Below are positions 22,501 through 32,760 of a DNA stretch of 64,000 nt, one piece after another (the stretch's first letter is position 1; every line of letters starts with the position of its first letter). This stretch comes from Cynocephalus volans (Eukaryota; Chordata; Mammalia; Dermoptera; Cynocephalidae). The notes beneath the pieces were generated by a model. The model saw only the letters and a program-made list of their open reading frames with translations, was not told the origin of the DNA and made no database searches. Both the position numbers and the translations under genes were made by a program. Where the stretch lies: assembly GCF_027409185.1 (NCBI RefSeq), contig NC_084462.1:27131577-27195576 (forward strand). The letters run 5' to 3'.

Positions 22501-23114
22501 AGTAGGGTAAGTGCTGGACATAGCCCTACTCCTACCTCCTGTGCATACCAGAGGTCCCCCTTCCCCTGGGAGACTAACCCTGGCCAAGGTAGTTACCCAA
22601 GGAAAGGCACATCCCCTTTAAGACAACCAGGAGGCTGGAGGGAGCAGGGCACCTCAGTAATTGAACAAACACTCTAGATTAACTTATCTGCTCAGCCAGA
22701 TCTCCCACACACTCTGAGTTATGTGAGTTGGGTGCGGATCTGCAGTAAACCTGAAAATGATTTACACCCCTGCTCTGATCTGTTAACAATATAGCTGTTG
22801 TTGGGCCGAGCCCGTGGAGCACTTGGGAGAGTGCCGCACTGGGAGCGCAGCGACGCTCCCGCTGCAGGTTCGTCCTATATAGGAATGGCCGGTGCACTCA
22901 CTGGCTGAGTGCCGGTCACGAAAAAGACAAAAAAAAAAAAAACCAATATAGCTGTTGTGTGTACTCTGTGGTAGTGCAGATTTCTGATTGATGACTGCCT
23001 CAGTACCTCTTGCAAATCCAATACAGCAATGTCTCTACCTGCTAGACCTCTGGGTAATTTCTTTGGAACAGGTGAACACTACACCAGTGCCCTCTCAGAT
23101 TTGGGGCTCCCACA
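22501..23114 (+). repeat. 3' LTR of the ERV, interrupted by a SINE
   Basis: Starts AGTAGGGTAAGTGCTGG (the 5' copy has TGT) and ends 'ggggctcccaca'. A SINE at 22,801-22,943 splits it. The polyA signal of the 5' copy is changed here ('ccaatacagcaatg'). Confidence 0.85.
22801..22943 (+). mobile_element. tRNA-derived SINE, second type, inside the 3' LTR
   Basis: Head 'gggccgagcccgtggagcac', core 'gcgcagcgacgctcccgc', then 'aggaatggccggtgcactca', 'ggtcacgaaaaagac' and an A tail. Perfect 14-bp target duplication 'caatatagctgttg' at 22,787-22,800 and 22,944-22,957. Related copies: 44,8xx, 45,0xx and 61,819. It is younger than the ERV. Confidence 0.9.
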
Positions 23115-23189
23115 TCACCTCCCAAATGAATTACTTGCACTGGAATCCTTACCTCACAGCCTGCTTCTAGAGGAACCCAAACTAAAACA

Positions 23190-24255
23190 ATAGTCTCCAA
23201 ATCTGCCTCAACCTTAATTTCCTCATCTTCCAAAAGAAGAAAAGGGAAATAAGGCATTTTTGTACAAAACTGGGTCATTAGCTAGAAGCAATGGTAATAT
23301 AGATTTCAAGCAAATTTTAAAAAGAACTTGAAAGAACCTTGTCACACCCAGAGCTGTTGTAGGTTGGGGTTGGTTAGATGGTTAGTTCCCTGTCACTTGA
23401 AGCAGTCACCACAGCCTGTATGATTAGAGGGGAGAGGCTGGACTAAATGATATTTAAGGTCCCATCTCTCTCTGGGAAAAAAAAAATTTTTTTTTTGAAC
23501 CTCATTTTTAAAGCCCTGGGGCATATCAGATGGTGGAAATAACAGCGGTAAGAAAACAGAGTTCTGAAAGTCCTGGTCTGCTCATCCCCAGTACTCTCCT
23601 GGCAGACATCGTTGGTCCTTTCTAGAACTTTCTTTCCCCATTTAGCCAAATCTAGCTAAAATATAGAATCCCGGGTCACTGTCCTAAAGAGCCTGACCTA
23701 GGAGGTCCAGGGCAGGGCTTTAATATTTATATTAAAGATCCAGATGACTGTGATGATCTATCAGGTTTGGGACCCTCTCAACTAGGTGAGATACCTCAAG
23801 TGCCCCCAAACCAGCTCTGACACTGCAGGACAGGTGCCATGTGGCAACAAGAAGGTAGGGATGGCACACGTCCAGGGCCTCTTTCTTAAACATCCATTGT
23901 TGTGGTTGGACTGCTTTGGGCTCACCTCCTGAGACTGTTCAGACCTCTCCCAAGATAAGCAACATTTAGAAAGCAAACAAAACTGCCCAAGTGCCACAAA
24001 CCTATCTGGAACAACTAATTGTGTTATAAAATAACTTTAGGGAAGTTCACCAGAATATTACTTAATTTGCTCAGCATTTGTTTTTCAAACAAGAGAGTGT
24101 TGACTTAGCCAATAGCGCTGGGCCAGAGACTCCCAAGGGTGCGCCTGCCCCTCCCGCTCCCCCAGACGCGACTTCCTCTCTGTCCATCTTCTTCTCATGG
24201 GTGTCGGGTTGCTCCTCCGCTGTTGGATCAAAAGAGCTGTTTTTGTTCTTAACAA
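23190..24255. other. Region upstream of CCL26, nothing coding
   Basis: Unique-looking sequence between the ERV host repeat and the CCL26 promoter relic. A short MIR-like phrase sits near 23,205-23,235. No gene supported. Confidence 0.4.
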
Positions 24256-24260
24256 CAAAA

Positions 24261-24306
24261 TTCTCTGGAATTATCTTCAGGGACTGCTTAGCCTCATAAA
24301 AGGGGG
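24261..24306 (+). promoter_or_regulatory. CCL26 core promoter relic: STAT6-type site and TATA-like box
   Basis: TTCTCTGGAA at 24,261-24,270 has the TTC-N4-GAA spacing preferred by STAT6. CATAAAAGGG at about 24,295-24,304 is a TATA-like box, some 55-65 bases before the old start codon at 24,359. Human CCL26 is known to be driven by IL-4/IL-13 through a STAT6 site close to the TATA box, so the arrangement fits. Confidence 0.55.
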
Positions 24307-24931
24307 TCAGACAGGAGAAATTTGGGAGATGTCTGCCAAAGGCCTGGCTCACAGCACCGTGAGGAGCTTCTCCTTGGCTCCCCCGTTCTTCTGACCGTCA
24401 TGCTGAGAGTCCACGCTGGAGCTGCCACACACATGTAGCTGCCCCACTCCCTTCCTAGGGCTCCTTCCCGGGCTGTCTGGAAGCATATGGAAAGTGGCAT
24501 CTCCAGGGTCCTTCCTCTCCCTGTTTTTTAGGTAGCTGTGACTTGGCCAGGTCCTGCTCCTTCCAATACAGCCGGAGGGTAATTCCCTGGGTCTGGGTGC
24601 AAACCTATGAATATGCCAGCAGCAGCTGCTCCCAGAAGACTGTGATGTGAGTTTTTCTCAGGATCCCTACCAGCCATGCCATTGGATGGGTGCTGGGCAG
24701 ATCCCCACCACAGCAGGATGAGCCTCAGGAGGGGAACCTGGCAATCTGAGCAGGAGTCCTGCCTCCACACCAGCAAATGTGACTCTGAGCCTCAGTTAGA
24801 ACGTGACGTTCATACCATACACTAGGCACTGCACTAAGAGCTGGGCATAAAAGAAAGAATAAGGCAATCCTTATAGACCTTACAGTCTAGCATAAGAAAA
24901 GGGACATTAAAAAATATTTGCACAATAGTTC

Positions 24932-25710
24932 TGTCATCTCTCCCAGGGTGATGGAAACACAAAGGATTACTCAAAGCCCATTTCTCCAGAGCAGTGAGAG
25001 GCCCAGAAGGGGTTAATCCCAGGAGCAATTCCTTCCAGACAGAAGGATTCTTAGGAGTAACCCTGAATCAGGTTTTCTGTTTTTATTGTCCAGGCAGAAA
25101 GTTACAGAAATGAACATAGGTGGTTAATCAGTCATAGTGAAAATATAAACAAACTGGCTACATGACAATTTTCATTAAAGCAGGTGCAACTTAAAAATAG
25201 TTTAAGCAATTTACCATCAAAGGAGTCAAAAAACTAAGCTATGTGAAGTACAGAAAGAAACAGTGAGATAATCATCATGGCAACACTTAGTCCCCTAAGA
25301 AACTAAAAGAAACAGCTGAAGGTGAAATGTGGAACCACCCACTAATTGGCAGAGTAGCCTTGAAGCTTTTAGCTCACGTATTTCCCCATCATTAGGTTTA
25401 GCTGCACCAAGGGCATCTGCCCTTAGAGCAATCACTTTTTGCTGTGCTTCAATTTTCTTATCCACACCAGAGACTTTAGTCCTGAGAAGATTTTCTGTTT
25501 TTTCCCAAGCTTAGCATTTCTATGTGTAATACTAAAAAGTTGGGCTATTCCTTAAACTACAGGGCTGTGGCCCCCCTAAGATAAATGTCCTACTAAGATA
25601 AAGCCTAAACTAAGGCTTTTGGCCCTTCTAAAACTAAGGACTGTGGTCCTACTAAGCTATAAGTTAGGCCCTGAGAAATACATGTGCTTATTAATGTTAG
25701 TATCCTGCAC
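24932..25710 (+). repeat. Repeat family A copy 2, in CCL26 intron 2
   Basis: Shares 'caaaggattactcaaagccc' and the surrounding layout with copies at 7,380 and 40,351. Near its end are short hairpins, for example AGGACTGTGGTCCT at 25,637-25,650 and GGGCTGTGGCCC at 25,562-25,573. Probable solo LTR. Confidence 0.5.
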
Positions 25711-26395
25711 AGGTTCCATCACAATTGTGATGAGTGCTTGAAGGAGACAGCAGGAGAGAGAAAGCAGGAGGGTGCTTGTCACAGTCTAGGAGGACTTAAC
25801 TTCTCATGGGGGGACTGTGAAGTGTTATTTACACTGAGACCCCCAAGGAGAAGTGGGAGTGGCCCAGTGACAGGGAAGGGAGGAGCACGGGTGCCCCAGG
25901 CACAGAGAACAATGGGTGGGTGGGGTGAGGCAGAGAGGGAGAGAACAAACTTGCCCCTGACAAGGCAGAGAGGTAGGCAGGAGCCAGGTAATGCAGGGCT
26001 ATTTGGTAACAGGAGAGAATGACATGGAGCTCCCAGGGCCCCTGGCAGGATTAAATGAGATCATATGTGCTAATCATTTGGTGTTGGGCTATACCCAGTC
26101 CATGTCCAAAGAATGGATTCTACCTGTAAGTGCAGATACGTAGGGAGGAGTCGACCTGTGCTGCCAAGGAGACGGAGCTCCGAACACCAGAGAGCAACGT
26201 AGAAAGGCAGAGAGGGGACTCCAGAGACAAACCCAAATGTCATCATTCTGAGAAAAAGTTAAGGATGAAAAAGAGGGCACTGAACTGCCTAGATATGGAG
26301 AGGAGAGCTCTAGGGCTCAGAATGCCCTGGCTCTTCTCCTTTGGATCTTGATTGATTTTCCAGAGCTTTCAAGACATCAACACTTAACCAACAGC
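25710..26395. other. CCL26 intron 2, nothing recognised
   Basis: A 112-codon frame at 25,684-26,022 has no family signature and overlaps the end of repeat copy 2. Not called a gene. Confidence 0.45.
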
Positions 26396-26500
26396 TGGCG
26401 AAGAGCCCTGAGCTGGGATCAAAGCAGCGGCTCTGTCACTTGTGAGCTGTGCAACCTTGGGTAGGCCAAGTTTCCTCATTTGTAAAAGGAAGATGAGAGG
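26395..26500 (+). mobile_element. MIR fragment
   Basis: 'ctgtcacttgtgagctgtgc', 'aaccttgggtaggccaagtt' and 'cctcatttgtaaaagg' in MIR order. Confidence 0.7.
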
Positions 26501-26945
26501 CCTATATCAGCTATCTATCTATGCATAACAAACCACCCGAAACATCGAAACATCGTGGCTTAATACAACAATCATTTTCTTATCTCTCATGGTTCCTGTG
26601 AGTCAGGAATTACAGAAGTCTTAGCTGGATGGTTCTGGGTTGGTGTCTCTCACAGGATGAAGTCAGATGGTGATGGAGCTGGCACAGCGGGGTGATGTCA
26701 GGCATCTCTGTCTTTTCAGAGCCACCCACTATGTGTTTTATGTGTCCAGCTGGTTGGACTTCCTCATAGCATGGCAAGCGGGGATGACAGGACTTCTTAC
26801 AAGGAGGTTCAAGGTTCCACTACAAGTGCTTTACCACCTTTTATGACTTAGCCTTGGAAGTTACATAGTGTCACTTCCACCGTATTCTATTAGTCAACCT
26901 GTCCCTAAAGTTGGCCTAAATTCAAGGGGAGAGGACAGAGATCCC
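26500..26945. repeat. Old interspersed repeat, unclassified
   Basis: 'tatgcataacaaaccacccg' with 'gtggcttaatacaacaatca' resembles the start of a widespread ancient MER/MLT-type repeat in antisense orientation. The name is uncertain. Confidence 0.4.
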
Positions 26946-27239
26946 CACCTGACATAGGGAGCGATGTCAAAGAAATTTGCAGTCATTGCTTTCAAACTGC
27001 CACAAAGCCCTTCCTCTCCCTTCTTTTCCCATTCTTTTGGCTCTTCTCCAATGTGTGTGCCAGAGCATGTCTAAAAGCCCTGTAGATACCAGTGACCTTG
27101 CAAGGTTCTCCAGGCTGGAGTTCCCTTGACCTAGGTTCTTGCCATCTTTGAGTGCTCTCAGGGCTCTCAAGGCTGGAGGAGGTTCAGGGACATCAACCAG
27201 GTCCCCCACTTTTAATAAGCTCACAAAGTGGTAAGGAAT

Positions 27240-27440
27240 GCAGGAATCATATATAAGCAACTATGGCAAACAATCCACGGTAATATGGTCAGGAATTGGA
27301 AGTGGGGTTCCTTTCTGGGGTGATGAAAATGTTCTAAAATTGATTGTGGTGATGGTTGCATAATATATGTGTAGACTAAAGACCATTGAATCATAATTAC
27401 ACACTTTAAATATAATAAAATATAATTCTCAATAAAGCTG
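27240..27440 (+). mobile_element. L1 3'-UTR fragment, + strand
   Basis: 'gtgatgaaaatgttctaaaa', 'gtggtgatggttgcataata' and 'tacactttaaat'-type phrases mark an L1 tail. A second such tail is at 63,290-63,430. Confidence 0.6.
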
Positions 27441-27831
27441 TTCCATTAAAAGGAAAGAGTTAAGTAGCATGGTGCAGGTTACATGCTGTGGACTAGAGCA
27501 GTTGGAAGATGGTTTCTGGGGGAGGCAGGCCTGGAAGCACGGCTTCCAGTGGAAAATAAGATAACAAAGAGGGGGGGGACAAGGCCCAGGAGAAGAGGGC
27601 GCAGAGACAGAGTGTAACGGGGTGGTGAGGTGAAAAGATCCAGCAGGGAACTGACCCTTCCTCCCTGTCTACCCCTTCTTGGGAGGCCATGGGTCTCGGC
27701 ATTCACTTATCCATGGATCTTTTCCACAGATTCACTATTATACTAAAAGAGGCAAGAAAATCTGTGCCCAACTGAAGGAAAAGTGGGTGCAAAGATATAT
27801 TTCTTTATCAAAGACTCAGCAACAATTGTGA

Positions 27832-28025
27832 CTCTGCTAAATATTCAGCCCAAGGACACCTGGACCCTGCTTTTAGCTCTGCTGCCCTTGGTGGAACCTG
27901 AAGAAAATTTTCAAAAGACCCCATGGGCCTAGTGGGGAGCAGAGGCTGTTTACCACCAATGTTTTTTTTTAATAAAGGTTTTTCGTAAAGATCTGACTTG
28001 TGTGTAACATTTTCAGTCAATAAAG
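27832..28025 (+). terminator. CCL26 3' UTR remnant with polyA signals
   Basis: Two AATAAA motifs follow the old stop, at about 27,970-27,975 ('tttaataaaggttt') and about 28,019-28,024 ('gtcaataaagtctg'). Either could have ended the ancestral transcript. Confidence 0.5.
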
Positions 28026-28149
28026 TCTGAGTTTTCGTCAAGGAAAGGAAGCTGAGTCAGCATGTGTGGCTGCCTGGCAGGTCCCCAGCCCCTGAAGTCA
28101 CTCTGGTATTCCATTCTGCCTTGTGTTTTTGTTTGTGCAAAAAAAAAAT

Positions 28150-28440
28150 AAGGAGAATTTTAATATATTTTGGCAAAATGCTCAGTAAATATGCTTTTTT
28201 AATTATCGTAGTGGTGGTTATACAAACCGTGATGTTTTGAAATCAGGTAGTGTGACGCCTCCAGCTTTAATCTTGTTCAAGATTGCTTTGGCTATTTGGG
28301 GTCTTTTGTGGTTCCAAATGAATTTTAGGACTATCTTTTTCTGTTTCTGTGAAAAATGACACTGGAATTTTGATACAGATTGCATTGAATATATAGATCT
28401 AAACATTAGTCTAAATAATCTAAACATTATTTAGAGAGAT
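28150..28440 (-). mobile_element. L1 ORF2 fragment, minus strand
   Basis: The minus-strand frame at 28,218-28,427 encodes '[20 protein letters not shown]' and 'AGGVTLPDF', the conserved post-RT part of L1 ORF2p. Confidence 0.8.
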
Positions 28441-28599
28441 AAGTTTAGGTTATTTGGAAAAGCAAAACCTATGCAAGAGCTCATAGACTGTCAGTGCTGG
28501 GTAAATGAAACATCTCCATATTTGGAAGTATTTTCTCTGAAGAAAACAAGGTACTAATTAATAAACATGAATGTTATCTAACTACCAATCCCAGGATGC

Positions 28600-28900
28600 C
28601 TAAATAAGCTTTTTAAAAAAAAAAATAATAATTATAATTACAGATTCCCAGGAAGGTGCAAAATAGTATGGAGAGGTCAGGTGTACCTTTTACTGTTTCC
28701 CCTAATGGTTACTTCTTACATAATTACAACACAATATCAAACCCAGGGCATTGATATTAGTGTAATGTGTGTGCATAGTTTTGTCATTCTATCATTTTAT
28801 CATTCACATGTGTGCATTTGTGTAATCACCACTACAATCAATATACAAAAGAAGTGAGTATCCACCTGTGAGAGAGGCCCCAGCAGCCAACCCCCAGGCC
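28600..28900. mobile_element. L1-like tail fragment
   Basis: 'ggaaggtgcaaaatagtatg' through 'gtaatcaccactacaatcaa' resembles an old L1 3' UTR in antisense. Low resolution by eye. Confidence 0.4.
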
Positions 28901-28904
28901 CGAG

Positions 28905-31900
28905 GCAACAGCATGGAGACCCAGCACCTTCTGCATGTTATAGTCAAATTGGCAAAACTCAAGGACAAAGAGAGAATCTTAAAAGCTGCAAGAGAGAAGT
29001 GTCAAGTCACCTATAGGGAATCCCTATCAGACTAATATCAGACTTTTCATCAGAAACCCGAAAAGCCAGAAGAGAATGAGATGATATATTAAAAATACAA
29101 AAAGACAAAAATTGCCAGCCAAGAATATTTCACACAACAAGGCTATCCTTCCAAAATGAAGGACAAATAATATATTTCCCAGACATGCAAAGACTGTGGG
29201 AGTTTTCTACCACCTGACCAGCCTTACAAGAAATTTTCAAGGGAGTACTGGGTCTGGTACCTGAAAAACAACCATCACTACCATGAATACTCAAGAAAGA
29301 ATAAAACCCACCAGTAAAATAGAATGTTAACAATAAAGAGAAAAAAATAAGTTTATCTACCATTCCAAGAAACCAACAAACACAAGACAAACAGTAAATC
29401 AGAAAGAAAGGAACAAAAGATATTTAAAACATCCAAACAAAAATCAATATAATGCCAAGAGTAAATCAATACCTTTCAATAATATCAGTAATAACTCTTA
29501 ATGTAAAAGGATTGTAATCCCCACTCAAAAGACACAGACTGACTGATTGGGTTAAAAAGATAGACCCAACAATATGCTGCCTTCACAAGAGATCCATCTC
29601 ATCTCACCTATTTGTAAAGACACAAATAGACTAAGAGTGAAAGGATGGAAAAAGATATATCATGCAAATAGAAATGAAAAAATGAGCTGGAGTAGCTATT
29701 CTTATATCAGATAAAATAGACTTTAAACCAAAAACAATAAAAAAAGATAAAGAAGGCTACTATATAATGATCAAAGGATCTATCCAACAAGAAGACATAA
29801 CAATCACATATATGCACCCAACATTGGGGTGACCAGATTTATAAAGCAAACACTATTAGACCTAAAGAAAGAGACAGACACTAATACCATAATAGTGGGG
29901 GATCTGAATACCCCACTCTCAACATTAGACAGATCATCTAGGCAAAAAATCAATAGAGAAACACAAGAGCTAAACAACACTTTAGACCAATTGGACTTGG
30001 CTGATATCTACAGAACATTTCATCCAACAACCTCAGAATATTCATTCTTCTAATCAGCACGTGGAACATTCTCCAGGATAGACCATGTGTTAGGTCACAA
30101 AGCAAGTCTCAACAGATTAAAAAAAAGTGGAATTATTCCATGTTTTTTTTCAGACCACAATGGATTAAAACTAGAAATCAATAACAAATGAAACTCTGGA
30201 AACTATACAAAAACATGGAAATTAAACAACATTCTACTTAATGACATATGGGTCCAAAAAGAAAATAAGCAGGAAATCAAAACATTTATTGAAACTAATG
30301 AAAATAATGACACATCATAACAAAGCCTGTGGGATACTGTAAAAGCAGTACTAATTGGGAAACGCATCACATCAAATGCTTACTCCAGAAGAATGGAAAG
30401 AGGGCAAGTAAACAACCTAACACTTCACCTTAAAAAATTAGAAAAACAAGAACAATCTGAACCCAAAGTTAGCATATGGAAAGAAATAATTAAGATCAGA
30501 GCAGAACTAAATGAAATAGAAACCCAAAAAATGATACAAAAGATCAACGAAAGAAAAAGTTGGTTTTTTGAAAAGATGAATAAAATTGACAAACCATTAG
30601 CAAGGCTAACTAAAAAAAGAAGAGAGAAGACACAAATAACAAAAATTAGAAATGAAAATGTTAATTACAACGGATACCTCAGAAATACAAGGAATCATTA
30701 GAACCTATTATAAACAACTATAAGTCAACAAATTTGAAAATCTGGAGGAAATGGATAAATTTTTGAACACGTGCAAACTACCAAGACTGAGCCAAGAAGA
30801 TACAAAAAATCTGAACAGACCAGTAACAATCAGAGTGATTGAAGATGTTATCAGCAGTCTCCCAAAAAAGAAAAGCCCAGGACTGGATGGCTTCACTGCA
30901 GAACTCTACCAAACCTTTAAAGAAGAATTAATACAAACTCTCTACAAACTATTCCAAAAAATTGAAACAGAAGCCATTCTCCTAAACCCATTCTATGAGG
31001 CAAACATCACCCTGATACCAAAACCAGACAAAGATACATCAAAGAAAGAAAACTACAGGCCAATATCTTTGATGAATATAGATGCAAAAATCCTCAATAA
31101 AATACTGGCTAATAGAATACAGCAACACATGCATAAAATTATATACCATGATCAAGTGGGATTCATCCCAGGGATGCAAGTTTGGTTCAACATATGCAGA
31201 ACAATAAATGTGATACACCACATGAATAAAATCAAACACAAAAACCATATGATCATCTCTATAAATGTTGAAAAAGCATTTGATAAAATTCAGCATTTGT
31301 TCATGATAAAGACTCTCTATAAATTGGGTATAGAAGGAAACACAGTTAAAGCCATATATGACAAACCCACTGCCAATATCATCCTGAATGGGGAAAAATT
31401 GAAAACTTTTCCCTTAAGAACAGGAACAAGGCAAGGATGCCCACTCTTGCCACTCCTATTTAACATAGTGTTGGAAGTACTAGCCAGAGCAATCAGGGAA
31501 AAGAAGGGAATAAAGAACATCTGTATCGGAAAAGATGAAGTCAAACTGTTCCTGTTTGCAGACTATATGATCCTGTATATAGAACAGCCTAAAGACTCTA
31601 CAAAACTCTTAGAGTTAATAAATGATTTCAGCAAAGTTGCAGGATACAAAATCAACACACAAAAATCAGTAGCATTTCTATACTCCAACAAAGAACTAGC
31701 AGAAAAATAAATCAAGAAAGCTAGCCCATAACCAAAAAACAAAAAACAAAAAAAACCTAGGAATAAATTTAACCAAGGATGTGAAAAATCTCTACAACTA
31801 GAACACAAACCACTGTTGAGAGAAATTAAAGAGGACACAAGAGATCACAAGAGATGGAAAGATATCCCATGCTCTTGGATTGGAAGAATCAATATGTGAA

Positions 31901-32760
31901 AATTTCCAAACTACCCAAAGTGATCTACAGATTCAATGCAATCCCCATCAAAATTCCAATGACATTTTTCTCAGAATTGGAAAAAACAATCCTAACATTC
32001 ATATGGAAGAAAAAAAGACCACGAATAGCCAAAGCAATCCTGAACAAAAAAATAAAATAAAATAAAATAACTCTGGAGGCATAACACTACCTGACTTCAA
32101 ACAATACTACAAAGCTATAGTAACCAAAACAGCATGGTACTGGCATAAAAACAGACATAGACCAATGGAACAGAATAGAGGATCCAGAAGTCAACCCATG
32201 CACCTACAGCCATCTGACCTTTGACCAAGGCACCAAGACTACACACTGGGGGAGAGACTGCCTCTTCAGTAAATGGTGCTGGGAAAATTGGGCATTCATA
32301 TGTAGGAGAATGAAACTAGACCTGTACCTCTCACCATATACCAAAATCAACTCAAAATGAATTACAAAGTTAAATATACATCCCAAAACAATAAAACTCC
32401 TTAAAGAAAACATAGGGGAAACACTCCAGGAAGGAGGATTGGGTACAGGCTTCATGAATATGGCCTCAAAAGCACAGGCAACCAAAGGAACAATAAACAA
32501 ATGGGATTATATCAAACTAAAAAGCTTCTACACAGCGAAAGAAACAATTAACAGAGCAAAAAGACAATGAAAAGACTAGGAGAAAATATTTGCAAAATAT
32601 ACATCTGACAAAGGACTAATAACCAGAATGTACAAGGAACTCAAACAACTTAACAGCAAAAAAATAAGTAACCCAAATAAAAAATGGCAAAGGAGCTGAA
32701 TAAGCATTTCTCAAAGGAAGATATACAAATGGCCAACAGACACATGAAAAACACTCCACA
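28905..32760 (+). mobile_element. Older L1, + strand, left part (end of ORF1 and ORF2)
   Basis: Starts in ORF1 ('tagtcaaattggcaaaactc', 'cttaaaagctgcaagagaga') and continues through a broken ORF2. The frame at 29,829-30,053 is endonuclease ('[18 protein letters not shown]'); 30,751-31,710 holds RT domain ('[15 protein letters not shown]', '[18 protein letters not shown]', and 'LFADYMILY' in place of FADD). Many stops. It is cut at 32,760 by a younger L1 and resumes at 39,592. Confidence 0.9.

Larger units (their letters stand above)
16014..23114 (+). mobile_element. Decayed endogenous retrovirus, class I-like provirus
   Basis: Two related LTRs flank about 6 kb with remnants of gag, protease, reverse transcriptase, RNase H, integrase and env in normal order on the + strand. 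All coding parts carry many stops and frameshifts. The candidate target duplication TCACCT is at 16,008-16,013 and 23,115-23,120, within a single older repeat. The TM subunit has the CX6CC cysteine pattern of gamma-type envelopes, which suggests class I. The LTRs differ at many positions and by small indels, so the insertion is old. No coding competence remains. Confidence 0.9.
24359..27831 (+). pseudogene. CCL26: CCL26 (eotaxin-3) pseudogene, three exon remnants
   Basis: Remnant of the CCR3-ligand chemokine CCL26. Exon 1 lies about 24,359-24,430, exon 2 at 24,532-24,646, exon 3 at 27,730-27,831. Exon 2 encodes 'SCSFQYSRRVIPWVWVQTYE' and 'YASSSCSQKT'; exon 3 encodes 'TKRGKKICAQLKEKWVQRYI' and stops after KTQQQL. 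All match human CCL26 in order. Lesions: the human tandem ATG ATG reads GTG AGG; one base is missing in the signal-peptide exon; the exon 1 donor GT is displaced by one base; the second Cys of the CC pair is Ser (TCC at 24,558-24,560); exon 3 has 5 extra bases near 27,738-27,742, so splicing at the good GTGAGT donor (24,647) leads to a stop 14 codons after the junction. No full secreted chemokine can be made. The comparison uses human CCL26 as remembered. Confidence 0.85.

Noticed and set aside
24647-27729. Frame of 112 codons at 25,684-26,022 as a possible gene within the CCL26 intron
   Set aside because: Low-complexity Gly/Arg-rich translation, overlaps a repeat end, no family.
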